From positions 1,116,001-1,180,000 of the forward strand of contig NC_031672.1 in NCBI RefSeq assembly GCF_001640025.1: a stretch of 64,000 bases of DNA, in the 5' to 3' direction. Each line of letters starts with the position of its first letter. Within the stretch, counting starts at the first letter, position 1. Of the stretch, positions 31,694-43,781 are shown in pieces. The translations under genes were made by a program, and so were the position numbers. This stretch comes from Sugiyamaella lignohabitans (lineage: Eukaryota; Ascomycota; Dipodascomycetes; Dipodascales; Trichomonascaceae). The notes under the pieces are model-generated. The model saw only the letters and a list, made by a program, of their open reading frames with translations. It ran no database searches and had not been told where the DNA came from.

Positions 31694-33109
31694 ATGACTT
31701 CTACTTCTCTTGTTACTGCAGTCAACGACCTTGTCGAGGAATTCGCCGTTTCTGACAAGGTTCTTAATGACAGTGTCAATTACTTTGTTGAACAGTCTGT
31801 TCACGGTTTGGCTGAAACTGCCGACTCTTCCGCTCGTGGTTTACCCATGATCCCCACTTTCGTCACTTCGGTTCCTACTGGTGAAGAAAAGGGAACCTTT
31901 TTGGCTGTTGATTTGGGTGGTACTAACTTCAGAGTGTGTTCTTTGAAACTCAATGGAGATTCTACTTATGACATGGTTCAAGACAAGGCGCCCATTCCTC
32001 AAGAATTGATGGTCGGCAATTGCAGTGACTTTTTCGGTCATTTGGCAGACAGAATCCAACAATTCTTAGAAACTCATCATTCCGAGACTATTAGCTGTGC
32101 TTTCGAAGAAGAAGGTGCTGGCAAGCCTGTACTGTTTAAGATGGGGTTCACTTTCTCGTTCCCTGTTGATCAGACTGCTCTTAACCGGGGTAAACTGATT
32201 CGTTGGACAAAGGGTTTTGATATTAAGGACGCTGTTGGCAAGGATATCTGTCTTGAGTTGCAGAATGCCATTGACGCAAGAAACCTGCCTGTTCATGTGG
32301 CTGCTCTTGTTAATGACACTGTTGGCACCCTGATGTCCAGAGCTTATACCAAGCCCTCAGACGGCCGTACTTTGATTGGATGTATCTTTGGTACTGGTAC
32401 TAATGGAGCTTATTCCGAGAGAATCAAGAAGATCCCCAAGTTCGATGCTCAAGCCCACCCTGAAGTCACTGAGAAGATCATGGTTATTAACACCGAATGG
32501 GGTTCTTTTGACAACGATTTGAAGGTCATTCCCAACACCCGATTCGACAAACAGGTAAATGAGAACACTCCTAACAAGGGATTCCACATGTTTGAAAAGA
32601 GAATCAGTGGCATGTTCCTTGGCGAGCTACTTCGTCTTGTTCTTACCGAATTGCAGTCCAAGAAACTGCTTTTCACGTCTGGCTCTGGTAATGGTAAATT
32701 GAGTGTTGCCTGGTCGGCCGACTCGTCGGTTCCTGCTCTCATTGACGGCGACTCTTCGAGCGACCTTTCTCTTGCTGGCAACACCATTAAAGAAGCATTT
32801 GGCTATGAAACGACTCTTGAAGAGCGCAAGCAGATCCAAAGAGTGGCCCGAGCCATTGGCAAACGATCCGGATACCTGTCTGCCATCCCACTCGCCGGAC
32901 TCATCATCCACACCAAAGCATTGGAGAAGTTCGACAAAATCGATATTGGCGCCGACGGCTCGGTCGTCGAGTTCTACCCACACTTTCAAGAGTACATCCA
33001 CGACGCTCTCCGCAAGACCGTCATCGGCGACGACGAGAAGCGCGTCGCCATCGGCATCGCCAAAGATGGCTCCGGCGTCGGTGCCGCCCTCTGTGCCCTC
33101 GTCGCCTAG
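31694..33109 (+). CDS. GLK1: Glucokinase
   Basis: 471-residue cytosolic hexokinase-family enzyme phosphorylating glucose at C6, the entry step of glycolysis. Motifs: LAVDLGGTNFRVC (phosphate-1, from about residue 70), sugar-binding GFTFSFPVDQTALNRG with IRWTKGF at 151-175, catalytic D208 in NDTVG, IFGTGTNGAY, EWGSFDN, and a C-terminus KDGSGVGAALCALVA identical in form to S. cerevisiae Glk1. It lacks the N-terminal MIG-interacting features of Hxk2. Slightly shorter than yeast Glk1 (500) through loop deletions after the FEKRISGMFLGE motif. ATG at 31694 matches family starts. The 5' flank is very T-rich for about 700 bp. Convergent with the homeodomain gene. Confidence 0.97.
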   Translation: MTSTSLVTAVNDLVEEFAVSDKVLNDSVNYFVEQSVHGLAETADSSARGLPMIPTFVTSVPTGEEKGTFLAVDLGGTNFRVCSLKLNGDSTYDMVQDKAPIPQELMVGNCSDFFGHLADRIQQFLETHHSETISCAFEEEGAGKPVLFKMGFTFSFPVDQTALNRGKLIRWTKGFDIKDAVGKDICLELQNAIDARNLPVHVAALVNDTVGTLMSRAYTKPSDGRTLIGCIFGTGTNGAYSERIKKIPKFDAQAHPEVTEKIMVINTEWGSFDNDLKVIPNTRFDKQVNENTPNKGFHMFEKRISGMFLGELLRLVLTELQSKKLLFTSGSGNGKLSVAWSADSSVPALIDGDSSSDLSLAGNTIKEAFGYETTLEERKQIQRVARAIGKRSGYLSAIPLAGLIIHTKALEKFDKIDIGADGSVVEFYPHFQEYIHDALRKTVIGDDEKRVAIGIAKDGSGVGAALCALVA

Positions 33110-33169
33110 ATATATTGTATATATACCAAAATGTGTTAACTTATTAGGGCCACCACCACCATTCCCCAC

Positions 33170-33308
33170 TGCCTCCGGCGGCTGGGGCTCCGCCCCAGAC
33201 CCTGGTTGCTCCTGCTTCGCAGGAGTTGACTGGGACCGTCGACGAAACGACTCGAGCGGAGCGAGAGGAGCAGCGGGGTCTGGGGCGGAGCCCCAGCCGT
33301 CGGAGGCA
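33170..33308 (-). repeat. GC-rich element, complete
   Basis: Occupies the gap between convergent GLK1 and homeodomain genes: 60 bp and 130 bp from the two stops. Core GACCGTCGACG. Confidence 0.95.
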
Positions 33309-33438
33309 GCGGGGGACCCGTGAAGTAAGGGGAAATGCAATAATTTAAATATATCGTTACAAATGACAGTTGCAGGGTGTGCTTTCTGCTCGGTCACGGA
33401 GAAGAAATAAATAATTTTGATAGTACACGGGCCACACT

Positions 33439-36048
33439 TTAGGGGCGGTGTGGGGGAGCGTCGCCAGGGGGTCGTGGGGGTTCGTCGTCCGACATGTCTC
33501 CGTAGTCTTCGTCGGGTTCCTCGCTGTCGTCATCGTCATCTTCGTCTCCGTCGTCGTCGTCTTCTTCTTCCTCTTCGTCTTCTTCGTCTTCTTGCATGTA
33601 ATCTCCTCGGGTTGAAGGGGGGTATGGCTTTGAAAAGTCAATGACTCCGGTACCGGCAATGGGTCGTCGACTGGCACTGGAAGACGGTTTGCCAGGAACG
33701 TCAATACCTTCTTCTGACCATGGGTTAACACCTTCGCGGGGAATTGTACGGTTGTTTTCTGATCTCCAGCCTTGACGTCGGTTCTGAAACCAGATTTGAA
33801 CGGTTCGTGGCGTCATTCCTAGTTCCATGGCAAGGTGGAGTCGCAACTCGGACGATGGGAAAAACGTCTGTTGGAACACCTCGTTCAGTCTCGTCACTTG
33901 ATATGAAGTAGCTCTTTTTCTCTTGGGTTTAACAGCTCGTGTTGGTCTCTGTCCTTTGAGATGTGGTGGGCGAGGTTGTAATGGTTGAGGAAGTGTTCGG
34001 GATGAGGGTCCAGCAATCGGTTCTCGAATGGGCATTCTTGGAGTGTGACGAAGTCCCTGAGGTTGGAGAGGTGGTCGAAACTTGAGTGGGCTGCTTTTTG
34101 GTGGTTTGACGGGCATCTTTCCTCGGGATCCTAATGGTTCGGGAGGAATATGATGTTGGAACCGCTGAGAAGGAACTAACTGAGGATGAGACTGTGGAGG
34201 TTGTTCTTTCACTTGAACTTGATACTGTGGCTGAGGATGGACGAGAGGTGGCTGGTGATACTGGCTTTCACGAGGAATTCCTATTTGGAGCTGGGGTCTC
34301 ATTCTCGGCGACACTTGTCCTAGTGGTCCGGACGGTGGAGGTGGTGGTGGGATTACGGGGGACACACCAAATGGTTGAACGGAATGAGATGGAGGAATCC
34401 GTCTTTGAGATGGATGAGGAGGAGGTGGTGGTGGTGGTGGTACCTGAGATGGAGCAGGTGGTGGACCGGGATGGTTATGGGAAAGATGAGGTGGTGCGTG
34501 TTGAGGAGGAGGAGGAGGAGACCGGGGATACGATTGTCGACGAATGGGCGAGTATTGCGAACCTGACACTGAACCTCTGGAAGGATTGATTTGAGACGAG
34601 CCTGATCCTGTACCATGAATGATAGGACTGGTGTATGGAGAAGATGCTTTACCATATGTGTAGTAAGTATTGGGAGACTGAGGATAGCTATGGGGTTGTG
34701 GCTGCGAACTCTGGATAGGGTACGCTGGTTGCAGTTGCGGTGGAGCTTGAAGTGGAGCTGGAGCTGGAGTTGGAGCTTGCTCGTGTTGCAAAGGAGGTTG
34801 TCGTACGGGAACCTGTTGCTGACGTGGATGCAAAGGATGTTGGAGAGTGGTTGATTGTTGAACATGAGCTGGAGGTGGAGGTGGTGGTGGAACTTGTTGA
34901 CGATGGGGTGGACCCAGTTGCGAAGGTTGCAATTGTGACGGTTGGGTAGGTGGTGGTGGAAGTTGCTGAGAGTGAACAGGACGCGGTGGTGGAGGTGGAG
35001 GATGTTGTTGTGGATGCTCTGGATACACTGGTTGAAATCCCGGCGCAAAATGAACTGGTGGCTGGTGTTCAAGTGGTTTGGATGGAGCTTCTGGTATCGA
35101 AGGTGTATAATAAAAGGTTCTCCGGGGTTCCAAGGGAGAGCTCTGTAATGCAGAAGTTTGTTGTTGTCGTGACGACTCGGGGATAGTAAATGAGCTATAG
35201 AGACTTCTTGGTCTGTCTCGTGTAGCTGGAGGTAGAGGACTAGGTACACTACGTCTGTTTTCTCTTAACTTTTCCCGCTGTGAAGTAGGATATTCATGCG
35301 ACACCCGTCGTCTAGGAGGTGGAGAGATGGATGCAAGGAGACTTTGTACAGATGGAAGAACGGTTTTTTGGGTTGGATTTTGTGCTGGATGAGTCGAAGT
35401 AGGAGAAACATTTGTAGATGGACCACTTAGAGGAGATCCCAAAGACGAGGTCGACTCTTTTCTGGTACTGCTACTGGTGGAGCTGAAAATATCTTTCATG
35501 GACTCAGCAGGAGACTCGGGAACTGATATAACAGTAGAATGTCCTGGACCATGTCCTGGACCATGTCCTGGACCAACAACTTGACCATGAGGGTCGCGGT
35601 CCCTAATATCCCGAGACCGTAAATCTGGCTGAGGCGGGCCTCGAACACTCGGAGATGTAGCACTTGGAGGACTAGGAGGAGTGGAAAATGATGTCAAAGG
35701 AGGTGGAGCAGGAAAGGATTGTTCTCGACGTTGTTGAACAGCATGTCGTAACCGGTATATTTGATATAATTGATTGTTCTCAAAAGCCTCGGGTGGAGGA
35801 GGCTGCTGGTCATAACCTGCAGGTAGAATTGGTGGTAATCCTGCAACATTAGACGAGTGAGATGCTGAACTAGGTCCTGATAATGGTACAGGTACTGAAC
35901 CAGTTCTACTTCTATTCAACGGAGGTTGAAGAGCAACAGCACCTACAGATGGAGCCATATTCACTTGTTGCCTGCTCGCCGTATCAGATGCAGTTGCTGA
36001 ACCACTACCAGAAGACTCTTGTTTGGTGGTAGAAGAACCAGCATTCAT
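33439..36048 (-). CDS. Homeodomain transcription factor
   Basis: 869 residues; nuclear DNA-binding regulator. Homeodomain at about 705-765: basic arm KPKRKRATSY, helix 3 RTVQIWFQNRRQGWR with Q50, N51 and R53, which favours TAAT-type sites. N-terminal 700 residues are Pro/Gln/Ser/His-rich, with polyproline runs and a PGHG triplet repeat (about 35545-35575). The C-terminus is a long Asp/Glu run (EEDEEEEEDDDDGDEDD) ending in a Pro-rich tail. Fungal candidates with a WFQNRRQ or similar helix include Yox1/Yhp1 cell-cycle repressors and Yarrowia Hoy1 (hyphal growth). I cannot choose between them. Single exon; ATG at 36048. The gene-free upstream region is exceptionally long. Confidence 0.88.
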   Translation of the reverse strand: MNAGSSTTKQESSGSGSATASDTASRQQVNMAPSVGAVALQPPLNRSRTGSVPVPLSGPSSASHSSNVAGLPPILPAGYDQQPPPPEAFENNQLYQIYRLRHAVQQRREQSFPAPPPLTSFSTPPSPPSATSPSVRGPPQPDLRSRDIRDRDPHGQVVGPGHGPGHGPGHSTVISVPESPAESMKDIFSSTSSSTRKESTSSLGSPLSGPSTNVSPTSTHPAQNPTQKTVLPSVQSLLASISPPPRRRVSHEYPTSQREKLRENRRSVPSPLPPATRDRPRSLYSSFTIPESSRQQQTSALQSSPLEPRRTFYYTPSIPEAPSKPLEHQPPVHFAPGFQPVYPEHPQQHPPPPPPRPVHSQQLPPPPTQPSQLQPSQLGPPHRQQVPPPPPPPAHVQQSTTLQHPLHPRQQQVPVRQPPLQHEQAPTPAPAPLQAPPQLQPAYPIQSSQPQPHSYPQSPNTYYTYGKASSPYTSPIIHGTGSGSSQINPSRGSVSGSQYSPIRRQSYPRSPPPPPQHAPPHLSHNHPGPPPAPSQVPPPPPPPPHPSQRRIPPSHSVQPFGVSPVIPPPPPPSGPLGQVSPRMRPQLQIGIPRESQYHQPPLVHPQPQYQVQVKEQPPQSHPQLVPSQRFQHHIPPEPLGSRGKMPVKPPKSSPLKFRPPLQPQGLRHTPRMPIREPIAGPSSRTLPQPLQPRPPHLKGQRPTRAVKPKRKRATSYQVTRLNEVFQQTFFPSSELRLHLAMELGMTPRTVQIWFQNRRQGWRSENNRTIPREGVNPWSEEGIDVPGKPSSSASRRPIAGTGVIDFSKPYPPSTRGDYMQEDEEDEEEEEDDDDGDEDDDDDSEEPDEDYGDMSDDEPPRPPGDAPPHRP

Positions 36049-39000
36049 TTATTATTGAGTCCAATAAGTCAGAGGTTAATATCAGAACTATCCAACAATA
36101 TGAATTCAACTGGTGACTATTGAACAGTATGAGATTGGCATGGATAGAGAATGTGTAGCAAACGGACTGATATGTACAAGAGTCAACCAAAAGATATAAC
36201 AAAAAGGAATGCTGAAGAGTCGCCGACCAGCAGCTTAGAATAAAACAAAAAATGGAATAAAAAAAAAACCTATAATACAAAGTAATGGAAGGAAAAAGTC
36301 AAAAGGGATAATTAAAATTCAAACGGGATCAAATGGACAACTGATATGAATTGATTGATATGACAGTTGTAATGAACCTGGTAACTAATCCAAAATATCA
36401 ATAAGAATATGCAAGATGGATCACAAGTAGACAAACTTTACATTCTCCAGTGGTGGATAATCAGGTACTTATATAAAAGTTCACCAACAAGAATTATATG
36501 AAGTTTATAAATATTAACGAAAAGGGTGTACGAAGTTGTAAATGTGTGAAGTATGTTTATGTATGCGTAAAATTGCTTTTTATTCTGTGTATAATTTATT
36601 TTAAAAGGATTTGCTTTTTGCAGTATGCAAATTGCAAGGATAATCGCTTGTTACGCTTTCAAGGCTAACCCAACGGGTTAACCTGCAATTTTATGCACTG
36701 ACTATCAAAATGGGTAAAAGCAATGAGGGAGACGAGGGGAAGGAGGGGCTATAAACTTGGGGTATAAAATTGACTCTATTGAAAAAGTAACGATAACAAA
36801 AAAAAAAGCATAACCTCAAGGGGGACCTGGTTGGAAGAAAAAGAAAAAGAAATGCGATAGTACCGTCTGGCGGCGGGTGGTCAATGGAATATTATATTGG
36901 CTTGAAGATGGAACTGGCTGGTTCGAAGATTGTCGTCAACACAAGTGATAGGCACCGACCGTTTAGAAACCGTTTTGATCAAGTTAACAACGTCTATTAG
37001 CAATTGAGGTGGCTGGGACAGGTATCAACTTTTGACGGTGACCTTGTCTAAGAAATCTGAAACGGTACTTGCTCTCTCTCTCTTTATATCCACAGTAGGG
37101 TAAATTTCAGGTAATGACGGCATCAGATGTACCCACTTTGACTTGCCCGCAACCTGTATTGGTAGCTAGCTAGACCACCTGTAGATAGAAGCTTGTTAGT
37201 ATAGGGTAAGTGACTAGACCCGTCTGTCTGTACTACTATTATGCAGCTGTTTACACTTTGTAGGTGAGTCTCACTTCTCACTTTGACTTTCGACTTGGTC
37301 TGTCGATAATACTGTTATGTGCTCTACCTTGGCCATGTCATGCTATGCTATGCTGTGTCAGTGGTGGCCATACTAAGAACCTCGGAGTCCTAATTATACC
37401 GCTATGTTTTGTAGTAGCACCATTATATTCTGTACCTGTACCCTATATTTTCTAGCAGCATGGCCATATACTATAGTACGGTCATATTCTATAGCAGTTC
37501 GCCATATTCTCTAGCGGGGTTTGGTAGAGTACACAGCTGGCAGTGTGCCAGAGACAACTCAATTTCCCCTATCGCTTAATATAATAAGGTACGCCTAGTG
37601 TCTCGTCTCGATAAGCTGAGTTTGAAGGCTAAAACAATTTCATTCTGCTTGGTATAAACATTGTTCATACAAACTTTATTGGTTCAGAGTGTCGACTGGG
37701 ACCGTCATGCTTCTTATCTGGTCACTTGGTCACTTGATCAGTCCAACGAGCTGAAAGTCGAGCCATTGAACCCGCTATCTACGACAATAACGACATAACA
37801 AACTTAACAAACTTAACAAACAAAATAATTAGAATAATAATACTCTATTTTTATAAATTCACACTCGTTTACTTAGACTGATACTCACTGATATTCCAGT
37901 GACTATTCTCTATCAGCATTAGTATATTCACTTATCGATTAGTGGGGTTTCTCGCCAAATTTAGACGGAATATCTTAACTAGTAGTGAATATGCAACAAC
38001 AGAGCAGCGCAGCAGCATTGCTTTTCTAGCAGCCAGGATGGTTTCTTTTTACGCTTGAATCACAGGAAGTTATTTCTATCTTACCAAAGAAGCGTAAATG
38101 AATGAAAGCTTCGTATAGGAACGACAACAAACAGCTATGGAGGTAGTACAATTGGGGGGTGTATAATAGAAATGCAAGTGTGATCAAAGTTTCATAGTAT
38201 GAAAAACTATGAACATATCCAGCATTTAGATAGGCAGGGATATAGATGAAATAAAGTTATCAAAAGCTAAGAAAGTGGACAATATGAGCAGCCCTTCCCG
38301 ATAACCAAGCTTGCTAACCCCACCTAGTTAGGCAGTTGGCTCGCTATATACATTTATTATTTGTCAATTGCTTGTAAGTCGTTATTTGTAGCGGTTGGTC
38401 GGTAGATCAGGGGATGATGGGTACCTACCTAAGTGCAGATTACTCTAAGAGGAGCCAGCCCATTTAGTCAAGTCTCAAAGTATTCAAAACAACAGAGATA
38501 GGCAAGCAAAATAGGGCTATTAGTAGTACTACTAGTCAATAGCTATAGCAAAATCATTCGGTCATTCCTCAGGCCAGTCTAGGAAATTAAAAATCGAAAT
38601 TAAAAATTAGAAATTAGAATAAGCTCAAGGTATAAGAAACGAGCTACGAAAAAAAAAAAAAAAAAAGAGCTATGAAAAAAGAGCTATGAGGAAATGAATG
38701 CTAATAGGAAGTAACTTTGCAGCTAGCGTTTGTAGCCTAGACATAGCATAGGCAAGGTAGACGAGGGGGTAGACGAGAATTGTTTCGGCAGTTGCCTGCC
38801 AAGATACTCTACTCCTATACCTATACACTCTCTCAGAACGAGCCTGTTAGGACGAGCCTGTCAATTCCTCATATCTGTCACATGCTGTCAGTGTATGTGT
38901 ATTCAACGGTTCCAGGAACCGTTTGTGGTTCTTTGATGGTACCTCACCTACCCCTGTTCCCCGGCATAAGCATTACAGAGAGCCAATCAAAGATAGTTGT

Positions 39001-40627
39001 GGCGGTGATTAATTAAATTTCATACAACAGATTCTCAATTAGTCAAGTCAAAGCGTACTTGTGTTTATACACTAAGACCCTTATTTAATAAGTTCCTGCC
39101 ATGTTTGGACATTGGCAAAGTTCCAAATGAACAATATCCAACTCGAGTTGGCTGCATATGGTTCCGGTAATGTGGGTTTGTTTCAAGTCTGCACTGGCAT
39201 GCAACGATCACCTCTGTTTACAACTGACCAACCTCACGATCTTCCTAACGTCATTTTTATAGGTGTCTCCCGTCGAGGAATAGTTCAGTACCAACTGGGA
39301 CAAGACCGAGCCGCTTCGAAAATGAACGACAACCAAGCCAGTTTTTAAAATAGTCTAGTTTTTTCGTAGCAGCGAAAATTACATTGCTTATTCATTTCTT
39401 ATTCACAATTAATTAGCAAGCGGAAAGAAATATACAAGAACAAAGAACCGCGAACCGCGAACCAAGAACTATAAGTTCGCACGTCCAGTAAAACTAAAAA
39501 AAAAAAAAAAAAGAGCGTTTGCAAATTCATTTCCCCGAGTTTTCTTGGCTAAACGGTCGGTGGGTCTTGGTGCCTATCATTCAACTATAAATTCATTTCA
39601 AATTCTCGCTCATGCATACACCACACCAAATAGGAAAGCCAAACAGTAACAGAGTTATAGTGGTGGTGCATACATGGGCGATCTAAGTTTGTTAGCTGAT
39701 GGGGGATTGTCGATAGAAAACGGTTGCAAATATACTAATTAAGTAAGAGATGACATGCTGGATTTAGCCTTGTTGTAGATCTCCATGACCAGTTATAGAA
39801 AAGAGTATCGCAGAAAAGAAATGGGACCGTTGGTCAGTGAGGTATGAGCGCTATGAGCAAAGCAAAGCACCAGATGGCTGGTAGCGAATTTTATGTGAAA
39901 CACAGGAACTAGCGAACAAGAATATTTCAGGAAATGAGCAAACAGATAGACACTGCTAACAAGTGAAGACATGGCTGACTAGTATGCAACTAATTGTTTT
40001 TTGCCTTAGACTTGCATGGACAATATTCGGCGAACTTTTGTTAGTGAGCTATAGAACTATTGCATTTAATTTACGGACCAATTGATTCGAGGAAAACAAA
40101 AATAGATTAGTGGCATTGATATTCGACACCCTCCTTATTATTTGGATCCTTCTTAGTCTGGGAGAATCCATGCTGTCGCTGCAGCCAACCGTTAAATTCA
40201 AAATCAAATAATTATTATTATCCCGTCCAGCCGCACGATTTCCAAAGAGGCTGACTAACATGACTGGCTAATAGCAGGGTTGACTCTTGCCTAACTAGCG
40301 GGAAGATTAGCAGAATCCATACTGCAAAAGCGGCGCGACAGAAACAAGCTGGAGGCAAGCGTCCATAGCAGGTAATTGACCAACGAGTCTTTCAGGAACC
40401 AAAAATGTAGCACAATGTGCGACGAGATGGAAGGGGGAATTCCAAAAGCATGCAGATACAGGACAAACAAGCCTATCCCTGTACATATCCGCATCAGTTC
40501 GTACCTGGTGCCTTATTGCTGCTTATCTCTAGGGAACTTCCGGCTGAGATCAAACATTCGTCTCACCACACAAAACCACACTAACAAATCCAAGACCACT
40601 AAACCCAACCAGAGACCCCCACACAAA
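36049..40627. other. Long upstream region of the homeodomain gene, free of GC-rich elements
   Basis: 4.6 kb with no supportable ORF, tRNA or GC-rich element. Features seen: A17-18 run at about 38648, A16 near 39496, TAGCTA-rich patch 37160-37180, and repeated CATA/TCTAGCAG words at 37440-37515. Probably regulatory DNA and leader, by analogy with large promoters of fungal morphogenesis regulators. Confidence 0.45.
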
Positions 40628-40689
40628 CTCCTCGAGCAGAGCTCGAGGAGCAACCAGGGTCTGGGGCGGAGCCCCAGCCGCCGGAGGCA
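40628..40689 (+). repeat. GC-rich element half with a fourth tail
   Basis: The tail is a perfect hairpin, CTCCTCGAGC-AGA-GCTCGAGGAG, blending the left (CTCGAG) and right (CTCC...GGAG) tail types. Confidence 0.88.
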
Positions 40690-41247
40690 GACCACACCCC
40701 CCGGGCCCCTGACATCCCCCAGACATTCCGTGTAATAAACGACCAACCTCCTCGAGGTACAGCACAAGGGATTGACAGGTGTGCTGCAATGTATGATTGT
40801 AACAGATATGCAGGTTGCAGCAGTGATGGTCATAAACGATAGACAAAGCATGGATGCCGTTGTAAACTCACATGCTTCTCCTGTAATATCAGCGCCGATC
40901 GCGGCAGTATTTGTTGTGGAATCCGGTAACTTATTAACCACATTGGGCCGGGCGCTGTGCATTGGCAGCGAGCGATCGCTTATCCTGAAACAAGGTTGCA
41001 TACACACACAAACAAGGACGTCCACCATTCCCACCACCACGGGCCAGCACCTCCAACACGGCACTGGGACCAATGTTTCATTCATATCAGGTCTATTCTC
41101 GCTCGCTTTTGCTGCTGCTGCTGCTGCTGCTGCCGACCACAACAAACAAACAGGACCCAGCCGACACGCGGGACGGACCAATGCATGTTTTAGACACGGA
41201 CCGACCTCCGGGTGCTCATCCAATCTTAACTTTAAAGTCCCCGGACA

Positions 41248-41395
41248 TGCCTCCGGCGGCTGGGGCTCCGCCCCAGACCCTGGTTGCTCCTCTCGCTTCG
41301 CTCGAGTCGTCTCGTCGAGGGGTCCAGTCAGCGAAAAAACTCCTGCGAAGCAGGAGCAACCAGGGTCTGGGGCGGAGCCCCAGCCGCCGGAGGCA
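41248..41395 (+). repeat. GC-rich element, complete
   Basis: Core reads GTCGAGGGGTCCAGTC, slightly diverged; both tails intact. Confidence 0.94.
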
Positions 41396-42185
41396 CACAC
41401 CCACCCCCTCCCCAGTGGTCCATCCCCGCCATGTGCTGGTTAGACCTCGGCACCAGCACGAATTGAACGACGGGCTGGTTGCCATGTCTCACATTCATTC
41501 TTGGTCTGTTGCTACCCCTGACAGTCGAAACGCTAAATGCATCAAACGTTCGCGGCCTGCTGACAGCAGAACTGCTGATCAACTTTAAAATATTATCACC
41601 CCCTTGCTCGCCAGCTGCCAGCAGTCGGTTCATGTATCGGATGTGGCTGGTAGAGGTAGCGGTAGTGGGGGACGGACGGGATGGGCACGTTTTGATAGTG
41701 GGTGGTTTGATCAATGTGCGGTAAATAGACCCATCGGAGCTGCAATGATCATTGGCCCCGCCAGCATTAGTCCCGACTGCTGGCTGGAAAAGTTGGGGTC
41801 AAGGCGTTTTCCTACATGGACATGAGCTATCTCTAAAGTGCATTGCCAGTGGGTTTCTGCGCAGCGTCGCCTTATCAGGACTGATTGAAAACTCAAATAT
41901 CTCCGGCCGCCGAATGTTAGAGTTTCCCACACAATGGTCCGGTTTCACCTGTGTCCGAGATAGTCGAGTTGCGGAAGTAATTCGAGCAATTGGACCCGGT
42001 GCATGACAAAGTGAATTATCCCGCAAAAAAAAAATAATCACCCCATTTGTTTACTCACTGCCGTTTTTTTTGTTTGTTTCTCTACAGCAACCTGATTCAT
42101 ATTACCCGTGAGTTCGTCCACTCACCGACCGACCGACAGACCGACAGATACATTCATTGATCGCATGTATCGACAATTGCACTTC

Positions 42186-42355
42186 TGCTGCTCTGCTGCT
42201 CTGCTGCTCCTGCTGCTCCTGCTCCTACTACTGCTGCCTCTGCTCCTGCTCCTGCTCCTGCTGCTGCTGCCAGAATATATCCTCGGCAAGTTCACCTTCT
42301 CATGGCTGCTTCTGGAGGTGCTGCTGCTCCTGCTCCTGCTCCTGCTGCTGATTGA
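42186..42355 (+). repeat. CTG/CTC trinucleotide-rich microsatellite
   Basis: Two blocks of imperfect (CTG)n/(CTC)n separated by about 60 bp. They produce Leu-rich and Ser/Arg-rich spurious frames. Confidence 0.75.
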
Positions 42356-42706
42356 CAAATGAACTGCAATTGACGGCCGGATCTGCTTGCAACCAAGTGC
42401 CAAGTGTGTGTTTCCATTGGACATACACCGTCTGCGGTAGCGCGATTGGCAGACTTGATACCATGTCTCCAACATACTTGGATTGTCGCTAATTATTACA
42501 GACACGCATGATACATGCAGCTATCCGTGTCGCGGCCCCAGCCCTTGCTAACCGACCTGCGGAACCTCAGTCCTCAAGCAGGTCCTGTATTATCAGACAT
42601 GCTTACACCTGGTCTATCAGGTCTGCATCAAATAATATTACCATATTATTTCCCTGGCAGACCGGTCCTAGGACTGTGGTGCCGGGTGTGAGACGGGGTG
42701 TGGGCC

Positions 42707-42767
42707 TGCCTCCGGCGGCTGGGACTCTGCCCCAGACCCCGTGGCTCCTCTCGCTGCGCTCGAGTCG
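42707..42767 (+). repeat. GC-rich element, left half
   Basis: One inner-stem mismatch (GGGAC opposite GCCCC). Tail with CTGCG. Confidence 0.85.
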
Positions 42768-43391
42768 GGTTTGGGGGGTCCAGCAGTGTCTGGGATGGTG
42801 AGTTGGAGGTGGTTTTGGGGGAGTAGAGAGGAGGGAAGAGGGATTTGGGGCCCGATCGTAGGGGAGCTGGGTCTGCATGTGGTATCAGTCAGATCGTGAA
42901 GTGACCGGCTGTTTTGCTGTGGTTTTGGTAATATTTTTGCAATTGTGTCTATGGATATCCGTCTGTGCGGTGGTAGTTCCTGCTCGTGCTCGTGCTTGTG
43001 CTACCTGTGCAATCCACTGATCTCGCGACTTCTCCTCTGATTTATTATTTGCTGTACTCACAGCAAATCTCACTCACTCAAATCTCAGAATCAACCTGCA
43101 GATTCAACTCACCTATCCAGCGGCTCTATTTTACTGCCTCACAAGATGAAATTTCATTTTTACCAGGAAGGAAATCTTCTAGCCACAACCAGACGGCGCC
43201 CTTTCAACGATATTTCCTATTCGAGGTCGGGCTGCATCGGCCGAATCCAGCAGGGATTTACACCCTATCCAAACCGGTCGACGCACCTAAATCACCGTCG
43301 ATGAAGACAGGGATTGGATAGACTCTGCCACCACTTCCTCAACAAAGGCCCGTCCTCTTCCGATGCGGTTTTAGCTAGGGGGACGGGGGTC

Positions 43392-43579
43392 TGCCTCCGG
43401 CGGCTGGGGCTGCGCCCCAGACCCCCCTGCTCCTCTCGCTTCGCTCGAGTCGTTTGCGTGGGGGGACCCCTCGACTCAGCAAACCCCTGAGCCCCAAACC
43501 GCTGGCACCCCCCTCGCAACGACTCGAGCGAAGCGAGAGGAGCCGGGGGTCTGGGGCGCAGCCCCAGCCGCCGGAGGCA
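43392..43579. repeat. Inverted pair of left half-elements
   Basis: Two left halves, tails inward, about 64 bp of unrelated C-rich sequence between them. 203 bp past the stop of the GPI-protein gene. Confidence 0.9.
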
Positions 43580-43781
43580 GACCCTGTATCCCAGAAAATA
43601 CCCAGTCTATTAAAAAATCTATCTATGTAAAACCCGACCAGCTGCTCGAAGTGTGCCTGCACGACGAGAGCGTAATATATAATAAAAATACACAGACACC
43701 GAGCCCGGTCTGCTGGTGGTCCTGCCGGCAGTGGGTCGGTCGGTGTCTAGGAGAGGTTACCGTGATGCTTGGTTTGGTGGT

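Larger units (their letters stand above)
40690..43781. other. Gene-poor region with trinucleotide runs
   Basis: Contains a GCT run at about 41108-41132 and a CTG/CTC run at 42186-42350. Open frames here are repeat- or microsatellite-driven. No supportable gene. Confidence 0.45.

Noticed and set aside
34134..35249. Frames in other registers within the homeodomain gene
   Set aside because: Shadows of its Pro/Gln/His-rich coding sequence.
39127..39348. 74-codon plus-strand frame
   Set aside because: Short, no family features and no repeat-independent support; length is within chance expectation.
40513..41443. Open frames of 223-295 codons on both strands
   Set aside because: Run through GC-rich elements and a GCT microsatellite; the overlapping frames on both strands look equally non-protein-like.
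42108..42505. Leu-rich and Ser/Arg-rich frames resembling a membrane helix or an RS domain
   Set aside because: Direct product of the CTG/CTC microsatellite.
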